DNA of 64,000 nt from Colwellia piezophila ATCC BAA-637 (GTDB lineage Bacteria > Pseudomonadota > Gammaproteobacteria > Enterobacterales > Alteromonadaceae). Below the pieces are notes generated by a model, which was not told the origin of the DNA, ran no database searches, and saw nothing but the letters and a program-made list of their open reading frames with translations. Positions 63,261 to 64,000 of this stretch are shown one piece after another; position 1 is the stretch's first letter; every line of letters starts with the position of its first letter. The DNA lies in NCBI RefSeq assembly GCF_000378625.1, contig NZ_KB905166.1, positions 124,001 through 188,000 of the forward strand, written 5' to 3'. The translations under genes and the position numbers were made by a program.

Positions 63261-63909
63261 GATTAAGATAATAAAGCACTTGTTTGATAACCTTATTGTT
63301 TTTCATCATAAACGGATGTGTCACTGGTAAAGAAATATGATCTCTCATGCCGCCAAGCTTGGTATTTTCGACCGATACCTTGCCGTCATCGGGTTTTGGC
63401 AACATAGTAGAAAGAATCAAATTTACGCTGCGAGTTCCCGCAATAATACCCAGATCAAAATTCGCTGAGCCTAGTTTGTTTGGTACGCTGCTCGCTTCAG
63501 TGCCAAGTTGCACACCGGCTGGACCATTGACCAGTTTAAATCCTGGTAAATTTTTCAGCGAATCAACAACCTGACTGCCTTTATTGGGCGGCCCAAGCAT
63601 TACCACACGGCCCAAGTTCTTGATTACTTTTGTACTTAAGTATTGGCGAACTAGAATGCCACCCATTGAGTGAGTGACAAAGTGAACTTTACTTGCTGCT
63701 GGGCATTGGGATAAGGCAGTGCTAATTGCCTGTTCTGCTAACTTATCAACACTGTACTTTCTCGATGGATAGTTACAATTGATGGTGTGATAACCCTCTT
63801 TATTTAAAACAGAGGCAAGTTTGCTAAACGATCGATCACTTCTTGCTAAGCCATGTAGAAGTATCACAGTTTCATTTGACTGCACTTGAGACGAAAATAA
63901 ATCTGACAC
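63241..63909 (-). CDS. Alpha/beta hydrolase (lipase/PGAP1-like)
   Basis: A 222-residue alpha/beta hydrolase without a signal peptide. The oxyanion-hole segment TVILLHGLARSDRSFSKLAS is followed by the nucleophile elbow HFVTHSMGGILVRQYL, then VVMLGPPNKGSQVVD and a probable His in DHISLPVTHPFMM. The HGL and PPNKGS motifs place it with small lipases and PGAP1-like esterases often found in gammaproteobacteria. The substrate is unknown. Its end overlaps a 48-codon ORF. Confidence 0.88.
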   Translation of the reverse strand: MSDLFSSQVQSNETVILLHGLARSDRSFSKLASVLNKEGYHTINCNYPSRKYSVDKLAEQAISTALSQCPAASKVHFVTHSMGGILVRQYLSTKVIKNLGRVVMLGPPNKGSQVVDSLKNLPGFKLVNGPAGVQLGTEASSVPNKLGSANFDLGIIAGTRSVNLILSTMLPKPDDGKVSVENTKLGGMRDHISLPVTHPFMMKNNKVIKQVLYYLNHGQFNR

Positions 63910-64000
63910 AATAATAATTCCTACAAAAAAATCCTTAGGTTTTGGCTTACTTCTTTTATCAATGACTTGGGTACGTCTTGTTCTAAAGCGTATTTATCCC

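Overview
The window looks like chromosomal DNA of a psychrophilic marine gammaproteobacterium of the Alteromonadales, most like Colwellia. The base composition is AT-rich, and the gene blocks (minCDE beside zapA, divergent bioA/bioBFCD, yejKLM, asnS, sppA, ansA, pyrC) are those of that order. This assignment is by recognition of protein families; no database search was possible.

Layout. 1-5.9 kb: the tail of a GNAT acetyltransferase, a 231-bp MITE-like repeat, a large secreted beta-propeller/amidohydrolase and small conserved genes. 6-8.2 kb: a second repeat family, two small metal-binding proteins, and decayed remnants of a TonB receptor and an isochorismatase. 8.2-10.9 kb: cell-division genes (a ZapB-like coiled coil, zapA, minCDE). 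11-19.8 kb: ansA, sppA, a DoxX protein, an EamA transporter, a nitroreductase and asnS, most of them closed by clear terminators. 20-25.7 kb: the biotin locus, with a BirA-type operator between bioA and bioB. 25.9-31.5 kb: an orphan HicB next to a hexanucleotide repeat, a second FtsZ-like GTPase, an EAL protein, an exported peroxiredoxin and a LysR regulator.

31.6-42.2 kb is an accessory, scarred stretch: ketopantoate reductase, EAL-HDOD, GAF, an SGNH hydrolase with two extra partial copies, copper nitrite reductase, a broken endonuclease I, a PEP-CTERM-like protein, and tRNA-Pro(GGG) with a possible att-like duplication. 42.3-48.6 kb returns to housekeeping genes: yejMLK, pyrC, a tandem-domain QueD-like protein and an M23 peptidase.

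48.7-55.4 kb carries the most striking system. It is a four-gene operon for an SMC-like ATPase, a small KITE-like subunit, a kleisin-like subunit and a Toprim nuclease-like protein. This is the composition of MksBEFG/Wadjet (JetABCD) plasmid-defence condensins, but here the order is ATPase-E-F-G. It is followed at 55.8-59.0 kb by a small island with a 39-bp direct repeat, a perfect-armed palindrome, a PD-(D/E)XK-like protein and a tyrosine recombinase. The window closes with a large lipoprotein, several decayed small ORFs, and an alpha/beta hydrolase whose end overlaps a 48-codon ORF.
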